A stretch of DNA of 64,000 bases. Source: Myxococcota bacterium. Lineage in GTDB: Bacteria; Myxococcota_A; Bradymonadia; UBA7976; UBA1532. The position numbers were made by a program, and so were the translations under genes. How positions within the stretch are numbered: the first letter of the stretch is position 1; every line of letters starts with the position of its first letter. Positions 15,601 through 22,593 of the stretch are shown one piece after another. The stretch spans positions 62,001-126,000 of the forward strand of contig CAUJDF010000091.1 in NCBI GenBank assembly GCA_963169045.1, given 5' to 3'. Under the pieces are notes generated by a model, which worked only from the letters and a program-made list of their open reading frames with translations, made no database searches and was not told the DNA's origin.

Positions 15601-17687
15601 TCGACCGGGCGCCCCTCGAAGAAGACGCGGCCGGTGAGGCCGCCGCCGTCGGGGACGCTCTTGGCGACGCGCCAGCGCACGACGACGGTGCCCTCGACGT
15701 CGCTCGTCCAGCGGCGGACGGCCCAGTGCTCGGCGCCGCTGTTCACGCCGCTCGGGTGCATCTCCTCGCGCCCGACGCCGGTGAAGGGCGGGCTGCCGCC
15801 GAACCAGTCCCACGACGCGCCGGACCAGAAGTTCACGGCGCTCCACGGTCCGCCGTCGCCGGGGAACGGGCGGAAGTCGTCGGGCGCGAACGCGCCGTCG
15901 CCGTCGGCGCTGCGGTCGAACCACCCGTACGTCCAGCCGGCGTGGCCCTGCTGACCGTCGGCGGACCAGTCGGCCACCGAGTCGGCGAGGACAGGGCCGA
16001 GCGCGTCGGCGGCGCGTCCCGGCAGCACGATGCGCGCGGTGAAGGCGGTGCCGTCGCCGAGGTCGTTGCCCGCGGGGCCCGGATCGATGGCGAAGTCGAC
16101 CGCCGCGCCCTCGGTCACCTCGGCCTGGACGTCGTACGGCATGCTCGACCCGTTCACCGCGCCGGCGAAGACCTCCACGCCGTCGACGAGGATGCGGCCG
16201 ACGACCCCGTCGCCGTTCACCGCCGGGTTGTTCAACGTGCCGGTGATGCGGACGCGGTCGGCGACGGGGCTCACCCAGCGGCGCACGGCCCAGTGCAGCG
16301 CGCCGTTGTTCGCGCCGTTGGGCCGGGCGCCCGTCGCGTTGAGCTCGGTGAACGGCGGGTCGCCGTCGAACCACTTCCAGCGGGCGCCGTCCCAGAAGTT
16401 GCCGGGCCCCGCGCCGCCCTGTCCCCAGGGGAACGGCGTGAAGTCGGTGGCCGGCGCGTAGCGACCGTCGGCGTCGGCGCCGGCGTTCCAGTAGCCGTAG
16501 AACCAGCCGGCCTGCCCCTGCCGTCCCGAGAAATCCGCAATTGAATCGGCCAGTTGCACCATCGCGCGCGGGAGCGGCGCGCGGTCGCGGCCCAGGCCGA
16601 CGAGACCTGCCTGCCAGGGAGCCGCCGCGTCGTCGAGGTCGGGATCGGTGAAGACGGCGTCGAGCGCGCCCTCGAGCGTGGGCACGGCCCAGCGCGCGAC
16701 GTCGCCGGGGCCGACGAGCGGCGTCGCGTCGATGCGGGTCGTGAAGCCGAAGGTCGCGCTCGCGATCTGCGGCGGCCAGCCGTTGAGGTCGTGGACCACC
16801 TCGCCGTCCGGCGTGAGCAGCGCCAGGTAGTCGCCCTCGGCGGCGAGCTGGAAGTCGGTGTGGAGCGGGAGGCCGGCGAAGCGGCGGTCCTTGCCCGAGG
16901 CGAAGACGACGAGGTAGCCGCGCGGCGGGATCGTGGCGCCGGCGGGGAACGTCCAGGGGCGGCGCTCGTCGGGCGCGTCGGCGAGGCGCCAGCCGCCGAG
17001 GTCGAAGGGCGCGCCGTTCGGGTTGTGGATCTCGATCCAGTCGGAGGCGGCGCCGTCCTCGTCGGGCAGGGCGCCGCGGGCGGCGATCTCGGTGATGAGG
17101 GGCGGCAGGAGCGGCGGCGGGCCCGGATCGTGCGGCGTGGCGTCCGCCTCGGCGACGGCGGCGTCGGGCGGCGGCGCCGCGTCCTCGGGGGCGGCGTCCA
17201 CGGGCGGCGGCGGGGCGGCGTCCACGGGCGGCGGCGGGGCGGCGTCCACGGGCGGCGCGGCAGCGTCCACGGGCGCCGGCGGGGCGGCGTCCACGGGCGG
17301 CGGCGCGGCGTCCACGGGCGGGGGCGCGGCGTCCACGGGCGGGGGCGCGGCGTCCACGTGGGCGGCATCGACCGGCGGCGGCGCGGCGTCCGGCGGCGCG
17401 GCATCGACCGGCGGCGGCACGGCGTCCGGCCCGGCGTCTGCCGGCGCCCCATCGGCGGTCGGCGCGGCGTCGCGTGGCGGGGCCCCGTCGGCGGTCGGCC
17501 CCGCGTCCCCACCGCGCGCCGCGTCCGGCGTCTGGCCGTCGGGCCGGGCGCCGTCCCGGGCGCCACCGTCGGCGCCACCATCCCGGGCGACCCCGCCGAG
17601 ATCCACCTCGGCGGTCGAGCCCCCGGACCCATCGCAGCCGGCGATCACGACCGCGGCTGCCAGCACCCACCACCTGAAAAATTCCAT
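12687..17687 (-). CDS. CotH-kinase lipoprotein with lamin-tail domains
   Basis: 1666 residues. Lipobox VVIAGC near residue 18, then about 170 residues of VDAAPPP repeats. An LTD follows (about 196-310: LITEIAARG, SDWIEIHNPNG). Two copies of a domain beginning ADS(I/V)AD(F/W)S.GQ.GW.YG(Y/W) cover about 375-560 and 565-750. CotH kinase domain about 1010-1317: VDIHGQSTRGFPKKSHDVD, then LLTNYADKSKLRN, VDCCHKNYYVYRD and MFPWDVDLSFG, the acidic catalytic motif. Two DDGxxAWLNG beta-domains flank it, and a C-terminal LTD ends the protein. CotH proteins are atypical protein kinases; in Bacillus CotH phosphorylates spore-coat proteins. A surface phosphorylating or assembly role is inferred. It converges on the four-LTD gene with an 18-base gap. 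Confidence 0.87.
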   Translation of the reverse strand: MEFFRWWVLAAAVVIAGCDGSGGSTAEVDLGGVARDGGADGGARDGARPDGQTPDAARGGDAGPTADGAPPRDAAPTADGAPADAGPDAVPPPVDAAPPDAAPPPVDAAHVDAAPPPVDAAPPPVDAAPPPVDAAPPAPVDAAAPPVDAAPPPPVDAAPPPPVDAAPEDAAPPPDAAVAEADATPHDPGPPPLLPPLITEIAARGALPDEDGAASDWIEIHNPNGAPFDLGGWRLADAPDERRPWTFPAGATIPPRGYLVVFASGKDRRFAGLPLHTDFQLAAEGDYLALLTPDGEVVHDLNGWPPQIASATFGFTTRIDATPLVGPGDVARWAVPTLEGALDAVFTDPDLDDAAAPWQAGLVGLGRDRAPLPRAMVQLADSIADFSGRQGQAGWFYGYWNAGADADGRYAPATDFTPFPWGQGGAGPGNFWDGARWKWFDGDPPFTELNATGARPNGANNGALHWAVRRWVSPVADRVRITGTLNNPAVNGDGVVGRILVDGVEVFAGAVNGSSMPYDVQAEVTEGAAVDFAIDPGPAGNDLGDGTAFTARIVLPGRAADALGPVLADSVADWSADGQQGHAGWTYGWFDRSADGDGAFAPDDFRPFPGDGGPWSAVNFWSGASWDWFGGSPPFTGVGREEMHPSGVNSGAEHWAVRRWTSDVEGTVVVRWRVAKSVPDGGGLTGRVFFEGRPVDAVAIDGSDFVGASREVVLEDVRIGDRIDFAIDPTGPGGDPADVADGAVLTATIHGAAAFGPYIATDVGDADGLWVRLPFSVDDPARIEGLRLRMRYDDGFAAWLNGAPVAADRAPDPPAPGAAATEDRPTAEAVVPVELDVPRDALRPGLNVLAIQVFDGPADDGRLLVEPALEAQARTFDTARPRYLPVPTPGADNVADGELGPLLGSVTRDPAVAPGEPIEVVAHVYETLAPVTGVTLTWRVRFDAEVTVAMEPDGEHRYTATIPGDVAAPGELVRWAVTATDARGATSRAPAFADPLDSERYYGTVVDDPSLRSELPVLHWFMEFPDQAATVNGGRATFWFDGELYDNTRVDIHGQSTRGFPKKSHDVDLPQDHRFRLRDDLPRMKDFNLLTNYADKSKLRNTLGHEAFRRSGHEHHLALPMRVHRNGQFYAVYELVEDPDERWIERLGLPLPAGSLYKVYDNLVDPNRSEKKTRRDEDRSDLQSFIAGLRLDAASRRTFIFDHVNLARMANFLAMMFVIQHVDCCHKNYYVYRDTGRTDEWWMFPWDVDLSFGRVWTGNYFDDTMYYERPFLGRGAGAVNTLMTALFESPEFMEMFYRRTRTVVDEILGLPGGAWPLEPFIDDYVARMRADADQDNASWATWGQRQTFDEGVANLKNGYLARRPQYVDRLAQPGAAVQVLLSADELVRWRVPLDDDPAWVAPDFDDAGWDEGAQGLGYEEGPARYAALLLTETRPPDADPAATTVQARARFTVDDPAAVARLFLRVRYDDGYVAWLNGVEVARRNLQGAPAWNALAADHPDVAAARWEDVDLGAGAARLRAGENVLAVQVFDSAADPGDLLLAFEVVSGAPGGGGPLPGPQSPDAVVQIAAFDPAPGEAHVLVTNPGEDAVDVSGWRLAGGGIEHVFDPGTVLPARGVLHVVADARAFRAANGGRALFVQGNWRGALQPDGAGLAVYDPQGRLRSP
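17150..17420 (-). repeat. In-frame tandem repeat encoding VDAAPPP
   Basis: About ten imperfect 21- to 24-base copies built on TCCACGGGCGGCGGCG (plus strand) encode the proline/alanine linker of the CotH lipoprotein. Some neighbouring units are identical, a sign of recent duplication or slippage. Confidence 0.7.
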
Positions 17688-17736
17688 TCCTCATGGTGCC
17701 GGGGGCGACGCCGTCCCGGCAACTCCGGGCAGGCGC

Positions 17737-18519
17737 TCAGCGCGAGACGAGGCGCACGAGCGCGCGTGCGGCGCAGGCGCGCACCTCGGGGTGCGGGTCC
17801 GCGGTGCGGGCGACGAGGTCCGGGACCGCGGCCGGGTCGCCGTGGTCGCCGAGGACGAGCGCGGCGACCGCGCGGACGCCCGGATGGGCGTCGGCGAGCC
17901 CGGCGCGGGCCGTGGCGAGGACGGCGGCGGGCGCGCAGCGCGGCAGGGCGCGCAGGACGGCGGCGCGCGTCTCGGCGTCCGGGTCGGCGGCGCGCGCGAG
18001 CAGGGCGGTGCCCGCGGCGGTGGCGCCGAGCTCGGCGAGGGCGCGCGCCGCGTGCTGCCGGACGGGCGCGCACGGATCAGCGAGCGCCGCGGCGAGGAGC
18101 GGGGCGGCGGTCTCGTCGCGCAGCCGGCCGAGCGCGCGGGCGGCCTGGGCGCGCACGTCGTCGTCGCCGCGGGCGAGCGCGTCGCGCAGCGCGGGCGCGG
18201 CGCCGGCCATGCGCAGCCAGCCGCAGGTGCGGGCGGCGACGGCGCGCACCGCCGCGCACGCGTCGGTCTCGAGCGCGCCGATGAGCGCGGGATCGGGATC
18301 GGCGACGACGGCGAGCGCGGCGGCGGCCTCCCGGCGGACGCCGGCGTCGGGATCGGCGAGCGCGGCGCGCAGGGCAGGGTCGGGGCGGCGGAGCCACGAG
18401 AGGGCGCGGCAGGCCATGGCGCGCACGGCGGCGTCCCGATGCCTCAGGGCGAGGGCGAGGGCGGGGGCGTGGGCAGGATCGCGGGCGAGGCCGAGCGCCT
18501 TGACCTCGCGCGGGGTCAC
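17737..18519 (-). CDS. HEAT-repeat protein
   Basis: 260 residues from a GTG, almost entirely HEAT repeats of about 31 residues: successive units contain DPDAGVRREAAAALAVVAD, DDVRAQAARALGRLRDE, CAPVRQHAARALAELGA and PEVRACAARALVRL. Such solenoids bind proteins; no catalytic residue or signal peptide is visible. It starts 34 bases after the NUDIX stop on the same strand and is probably the last gene of that operon; the CotH gene begins 49 bases further on. PBS-lyase-type HEAT proteins look similar, but nothing suggests a pigment role here. Confidence 0.8.
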   Translation of the reverse strand: MTPREVKALGLARDPAHAPALALALRHRDAAVRAMACRALSWLRRPDPALRAALADPDAGVRREAAAALAVVADPDPALIGALETDACAAVRAVAARTCGWLRMAGAAPALRDALARGDDDVRAQAARALGRLRDETAAPLLAAALADPCAPVRQHAARALAELGATAAGTALLARAADPDAETRAAVLRALPRCAPAAVLATARAGLADAHPGVRAVAALVLGDHGDPAAVPDLVARTADPHPEVRACAARALVRLVSR

Positions 18520-18553
18520 CCGAGCACGAGCATGAGCACGGGACGGGGCACCG

Positions 18554-19402
18554 TCAGAAGCCGGCGCCTTCGGAGATCCACCGGCCGTCGCGCGCGACGA
18601 TGCGGTTGCGCGCGCCCGCAGCGCCGTCGAGCTCGCCGTCGCCGGGCAGCAAGAGCTGCAGCTCCGCGCCGGCGACCTGCGCGCGCGGCAAGACGGGCGC
18701 GGGGATCGCCGCCCGCAGCGCGAGCACCGCCGCCACGTCGGGCAACTGCGCGATCTCGCTGAGGATCCGCAGCGTCGGCGGCGCGAGCTCGATGCGTCGC
18801 GCGGCGTACTCGGCGAGCGCCTCCGCCGGCGACATCCACGCGCTGTCGGTCGTCTCGACGCCCTCGTGCAGCGGCCGCTGCCCCTCCGGCGCGCGCGTCG
18901 CGAGGAAGCGGGTGTCGTACCGCTTCGGCTCGACCTCGGGCGTGATCCAGTGCGCGAAGAAGCCGAGCCGATCGACCGCCAGTCGCAGATCCTCGGCCGC
19001 GACGATCGCCGCCAGCGTCGTCTCGCCGGCGTTCAGGGCGTCGCGGTGCCGCTGGAACCGCGCGGCCTCGTCGGGCGCCCGCAGGTCGAGCATCGCTCCG
19101 CCGCGGCACGCCAGCAGCACGCCGGCCTCCTCGAACGTCTCGCGCACGCCGGCCACGAGCAGGCCCAGCGCCCGCGCGCCGTCGTCCATGCCCATCCGCG
19201 TCGCCGCCTCGGCCGGCGTCAGCGCGCACCGTTCGGCGAGCGCGCCGTCCGCGTCGTCGAGCCGCCCGCCGGGGAACACCATCGCGCTCGCCATGAACGA
19301 CGCTTTGTTCGTGCGCCGCACGAGGAAGACCTCGTAGCCCCCCACCGCGCGATCGCGCAGCAGCAGCACCGTCGCGGCGTCCCTCACGGGCGGGGTGCTC
19401 AC
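18554..19402 (-). CDS. NUDIX hydrolase, NUDT19-like
   Basis: 282 residues from a GTG. The N-terminus has AATVLLLRDRAVGGYEVFLVRR followed by MVFPGGRLDDAD and, after a long insertion, GVRETFEEAGVLLA. The split Nudix box (FPGG...RETFEEAG) with about 30 intervening residues is typical of the NUDT19/acyl-CoA diphosphatase branch. The family cleaves a nucleoside diphosphate bond; the exact substrate (coenzyme A ester, nucleotide sugar or other) cannot be told. No signal peptide. The GTG overlaps the ABC1 kinase stop as GTGA, so it is translationally coupled in the ygfZ-ABC1-NUDIX operon. Confidence 0.85.
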   Translation of the reverse strand: MSTPPVRDAATVLLLRDRAVGGYEVFLVRRTNKASFMASAMVFPGGRLDDADGALAERCALTPAEAATRMGMDDGARALGLLVAGVRETFEEAGVLLACRGGAMLDLRAPDEAARFQRHRDALNAGETTLAAIVAAEDLRLAVDRLGFFAHWITPEVEPKRYDTRFLATRAPEGQRPLHEGVETTDSAWMSPAEALAEYAARRIELAPPTLRILSEIAQLPDVAAVLALRAAIPAPVLPRAQVAGAELQLLLPGDGELDGAAGARNRIVARDGRWISEGAGF

Positions 19403-20745
19403 GGCATCACCCCGCGGCGCACGCACTGCGCCTCGGCCAGCGTGCGCAGGTCGATGCGCGCGCTCATGCGCGTCAGCAGCCCCTTCAGCCCGGCGAGCAC
19501 GCGCAGGTAAAGCAGCAGCTCCGCCGGTGGCACCAGCTTCACCATGTCCATGTGCTCGCGCAGGAAGCGCCGGATGCGCTGGTGCACCTGCCATGCGCCG
19601 AAGTCGAACTCGCCGTACTCGAGGATGGGCTCGAGGATGAGCCGGTGATAGTCGCGCACCAGCTCCGGCGGCGGGAGCGTGCCGTCGGGCGTGCCGAAGC
19701 CCATGCGCCGGTAGCACGCCATCTGCGAATCGATGTCGTCGCGCCAGAAGGCGGCCAGCAGCCGCAGCACCTCGTCGCCGGTCTCCGGCTTGAAGTCGCG
19801 GACGCAGCCGAAGTCGAGCAGGACGATGCGCCCCTCCGGGTCGAGCAGGAAGTTGCCGGGGTGCGGGTCGCAGTGCAGCACGTGCCGCTCGTGGAACATG
19901 CGCACGAACGTCTCGACGAACCGCGCCACGAGCCGGTTCCGCTCGGCCGGGTCCTCGATGGCCGCCAGCGCGTCGTCCAGCTTCTCGCCGGACACGAACT
20001 CCATCGTGAGCACGGAGGTCGCGGTGAGCTCGAAGTACGGCTCCGGCAGGCGCAGGTCGCGCTCGTTCGCCAGAATGCGGCGGAATCTCATGAGGTTGCG
20101 AGCCTCGAGGGTGTAGTCTGCCTCCTCGAGCATCGCCGTGCGCACCTCGCCGAGGAACTCGCGCAGGCGCTCCTTCGACACGAACACGCGCGCGACCTGC
20201 AGCACGTTGCCGAGCAGCGACAGGTCGCTCTCGAGCGAGTCGACGATGCCGGGGTACTGCACCTTGACCGCGGCGACGCGCCCGTCGCGCAGCGTGGCCC
20301 GGTGCACCTGCCCGATGCTCGCCGAGCCGACCGGCCGCTCCTCGAAGGACGCGAAGGCCTCTTCCAGCGGCCGCCCGAGCGCCGACTCCACCTGGGCCTT
20401 CACCGTGGCGAAGTCCATCGGCGGCGCGTTGCGGTGCAGGAGCGAGAGGTGCTGCGAGAACTCGGATGACAGGAAGTCGGGGTCGGTCCCGAGGATCTGC
20501 CCGATCTTCATCGCCGCGCCCTTCATCTGCCCCATCACCCGCGCGATCTCGCCCGCGTTGCGGATGACGGCCGCCGTGGCCGCGGAGTGCTCGTCCTTGT
20601 TCCCGCCGAACGGACGCTTGAGCGCGCCCACCAGCGTCGAGCCGGTGACCCGGGACGCGAGCTTGCCGATCTGAAAGGCCCGCCCGAACTTCCCCGTGGC
20701 GACGGGCTTGCCCGCGCCCTCCGGCTCGTCGCCGTCGTTCCTCAT
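19399..20745 (-). CDS. ABC1/UbiB-family atypical kinase
   Basis: 448 residues. ABC1/ADCK family features in order: MKGAAMKIGQILGTD (the KxGQ motif), an Ala-rich nucleotide loop FEERPVGSASIGQVHRATL, VAAVKVQYPG with the catalytic Lys, LHCDPHPGNFLL (catalytic loop) and IVLLDFGCVRDF (metal-binding Asp). Members are ATPases/kinases that support ubiquinone and lipid metabolism. No C-terminal membrane helix as in UbiB is obvious, closer to the ADCK/archaeal-type soluble members. The ATG overlaps the YgfZ stop by ATGA and its own stop overlaps the NUDIX GTG, giving a tightly coupled unit. Confidence 0.88.
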   Translation of the reverse strand: MRNDGDEPEGAGKPVATGKFGRAFQIGKLASRVTGSTLVGALKRPFGGNKDEHSAATAAVIRNAGEIARVMGQMKGAAMKIGQILGTDPDFLSSEFSQHLSLLHRNAPPMDFATVKAQVESALGRPLEEAFASFEERPVGSASIGQVHRATLRDGRVAAVKVQYPGIVDSLESDLSLLGNVLQVARVFVSKERLREFLGEVRTAMLEEADYTLEARNLMRFRRILANERDLRLPEPYFELTATSVLTMEFVSGEKLDDALAAIEDPAERNRLVARFVETFVRMFHERHVLHCDPHPGNFLLDPEGRIVLLDFGCVRDFKPETGDEVLRLLAAFWRDDIDSQMACYRRMGFGTPDGTLPPPELVRDYHRLILEPILEYGEFDFGAWQVHQRIRRFLREHMDMVKLVPPAELLLYLRVLAGLKGLLTRMSARIDLRTLAEAQCVRRGVMP

Positions 20746-21767
20746 CGGGCTCCCGTCCGCGGCGCGCGCCGCGTCGCGAGGGCGCCGGCCACCGCCAGCG
20801 CCTCGTTGCTCTCCGCGGCGCGCCGCTTCACGAGCGCCAGCGCCGCGCGCGTCCCGTCGGGCAGCGCGGCGACGCTCGTCAGCTGCCCGACCACGTCGTC
20901 GCCCGCCGTCACCTCGGCCCCCACGGCCGCGTCGGCCGCCAGCGTCAGCGCCACCAGCTGCCGCGGCGGCCGCCCGAGCGAGATCAGCCGCTCGACGACC
21001 TCCTGGCCCGGGTAGCAGCCCTTGCGGTCGGTGATGCCCTCCATCCCGCTCACCTCGAGCGGGATGACACCCTCGGCGTACTCGTGGCCCCACGCCGGCA
21101 GACCGGCCTCGACCCGCAAGCTCTCGAGCGCCCGCCCGCCCGCCGGGTGCGCCCCGGCGTCGGCCAGCGCCTCGAACACCGCGCCGCAGGCGCCCCGCGG
21201 CGCCCACACGTCGAACCCGTCGGTGCCGGTGCGGTCGATACGCGCCACGCGGACGTCGACCCCGACCAGCCGTGCCGGCTCGTGGCTCCACAGCGCGGCG
21301 GGCGGGTGCAGCTCGAGCCGCCGCAGCACGTCCGCGGCCCCCGGCCCCTGCACCGAGAGCAGCGACCAGCGCTCGCGCAGCGGCTGGATCTCGACGCGCT
21401 CGCCGAACAGGTAGAAGTCGAGCGACTCCGCGAACCGGCCGCCCACGCCCGCCGCCATCTCCACCCAGAAGTCGTCCTCGGCGATCCGCAGCAGGTGGAA
21501 CGCCGCCTGGATCTTGCCCGTGCTCGACAGCAGGAACGCGCGCCCGCCGCCGCCGACCGGCATGCGATCGATCGCCACCGTGACCAGTCGGTGCAGGAAG
21601 GCGGGCGCGTCGGCGCCCCGCACGGCGACGCGGTCGCGGTCCGTCAGGTCGAAGACGCCGGCGCGCAATCGCACCGCCGCGTGCTCGGCCGCAGGGTCGC
21701 CGAACGACGACACCGCGCCCCCGTCGAGGACGGCGCCGTACCGGGTCAGCATCTCGAGGTGCTTCAT
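20742..21767 (-). CDS. ygfZ: YgfZ/CAF17-type folate-binding protein (GcvT-like)
   Basis: 341 residues. The C-terminal third contains TDRKGCYPGQEVVERL, the K-G-C-Y-x-G-Q-E signature of YgfZ/IBA57, which acts with folate in iron-sulfur cluster assembly and repair. The N-terminal part has the GcvT-like barrel with GVFDLTDRDRVAVRG and FLHRLVTVAID. GAGG lies about ten bases before the ATG, and the preceding gene ends ten bases upstream, so the two are co-transcribed; the 3' end overlaps the ABC1 gene. It differs from true aminomethyltransferase in length and in the KGCYPGQE motif. A cytoplasmic role in Fe-S maturation is family knowledge; no Fe-S partner is encoded next to it. Confidence 0.87.
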   Translation of the reverse strand: MKHLEMLTRYGAVLDGGAVSSFGDPAAEHAAVRLRAGVFDLTDRDRVAVRGADAPAFLHRLVTVAIDRMPVGGGGRAFLLSSTGKIQAAFHLLRIAEDDFWVEMAAGVGGRFAESLDFYLFGERVEIQPLRERWSLLSVQGPGAADVLRRLELHPPAALWSHEPARLVGVDVRVARIDRTGTDGFDVWAPRGACGAVFEALADAGAHPAGGRALESLRVEAGLPAWGHEYAEGVIPLEVSGMEGITDRKGCYPGQEVVERLISLGRPPRQLVALTLAADAAVGAEVTAGDDVVGQLTSVAALPDGTRAALALVKRRAAESNEALAVAGALATRRAPRTGAR

Positions 21768-21777
21768 CGCGAGGACC

Positions 21778-22452
21778 TCACGCCAGCGAGTGTCCGATCT
21801 CGATGATCTCGGCCAACGTGCGGCCGCGGAAGTGCTCGGGGTTCATCTCGGCGAGGAAGTCGTACAGGAAGCGCCCGTACTTCGTGATCACCACCGGCAT
21901 GTCGTTGTACCAGCGGCCCTCGCGCAGCGTGCGGTCGGCGTAGATGCGGTCGAGCAGGTCCTTGAACAGCGTGCCGCCCTTCTCGAGGTCGCTCTCGAGC
22001 CGGCGCCGCTTCAGCGTCAGCTCGTCGATCTCGCGGGCCAGCTGGTCGCGCCGGGTCTTCTCCTCCCAGCGCTGCGTCTTCGTCTTGAGCAGGTTCGCGA
22101 AGCCGCTCTCCTGATCCTTGTCGGCCTTCTTCAGCCGCACCTGCATGGTGCGCAGGCGGCGGTAGACGTCCTGCAGCTCCGTCCGCGTCTTCTCCGCCTC
22201 GGCCTCGAGATGCCGGAAGCGGTCGATCTGATTGCGGATCTCGGTGGGGACGTCCAGGAACTCCTGCTCGACGAGGTACAGGAACGCGTCCTCGTCGACG
22301 AACGCGGGCTCCTCGGTCGCAGAGCGGGCCGGGAACTTGTTGGTCGCCGCCTCGTACAGGTTGCCGCCGTCGGCGACGGCCTCGAGCGTGCGGTAGATGC
22401 GCTCGGCGTCGACGAAGCCCTGGTCGGACTGTTGACCGGAAAGCCAGCTCAC
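21778..22452 (-). CDS. Coiled-coil protein of unknown function
   Basis: 224 residues from a GTG. Residues about 75-165 are highly charged heptad-like sequence (RHLEAEAEKTRTELQDVYRR, LREGRW further on), predicting a long coiled coil; the C-terminus is globular with GRWYNDMPVVITKYGRFLYD and NPEHFRGRTLAEIIEIG. The N-terminus begins SWLSGQQSDQGFVDAERIYR. No signal peptide or membrane segment. I do not recognise the family. First gene of the operon with ygfZ, ABC1, NUDIX and HEAT. The start lacks a ribosome site, but CATGCT lies six bases upstream, resembling the leaderless pattern seen elsewhere. Confidence 0.7.
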   Translation of the reverse strand: MSWLSGQQSDQGFVDAERIYRTLEAVADGGNLYEAATNKFPARSATEEPAFVDEDAFLYLVEQEFLDVPTEIRNQIDRFRHLEAEAEKTRTELQDVYRRLRTMQVRLKKADKDQESGFANLLKTKTQRWEEKTRRDQLAREIDELTLKRRRLESDLEKGGTLFKDLLDRIYADRTLREGRWYNDMPVVITKYGRFLYDFLAEMNPEHFRGRTLAEIIEIGHSLA

Positions 22453-22520
22453 GGCGGAAGCATGGCCGCTCGGTCCCGACCCGTCAACCGGGCCGAACGG
22501 CGTACGGAAGTACCGGATCG

Positions 22521-22543
22521 CCCCGCGGGCGATATGATGCGCG
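22521..22543 (+). promoter_or_regulatory. Promoter-like motif containing TATGAT
   Basis: The stretch has the form CCCCGCG-G-GCGATATGATGCGC and differs by one base from 27601-27623. It lies in the 141-base divergent region before the nucleotide-sugar genes, with TATGAT at 22533-22538, about 55 bases before the ATG at 22594. An in-frame ATG also exists inside the motif (22534), giving a possible 20-residue longer protein. Confidence 0.45.
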
Positions 22544-22593
22544 CCCTCGGGGTCTGCTCCAGAACCGACCCGGAACGTCCGAAAGCGCGTGTG

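Noticed and set aside
17737-18519. Phycobilisome lyase
   Set aside because: PBS-type HEAT repeats are widespread and nothing photosynthetic occurs nearby; a generic HEAT scaffold is the safer call.
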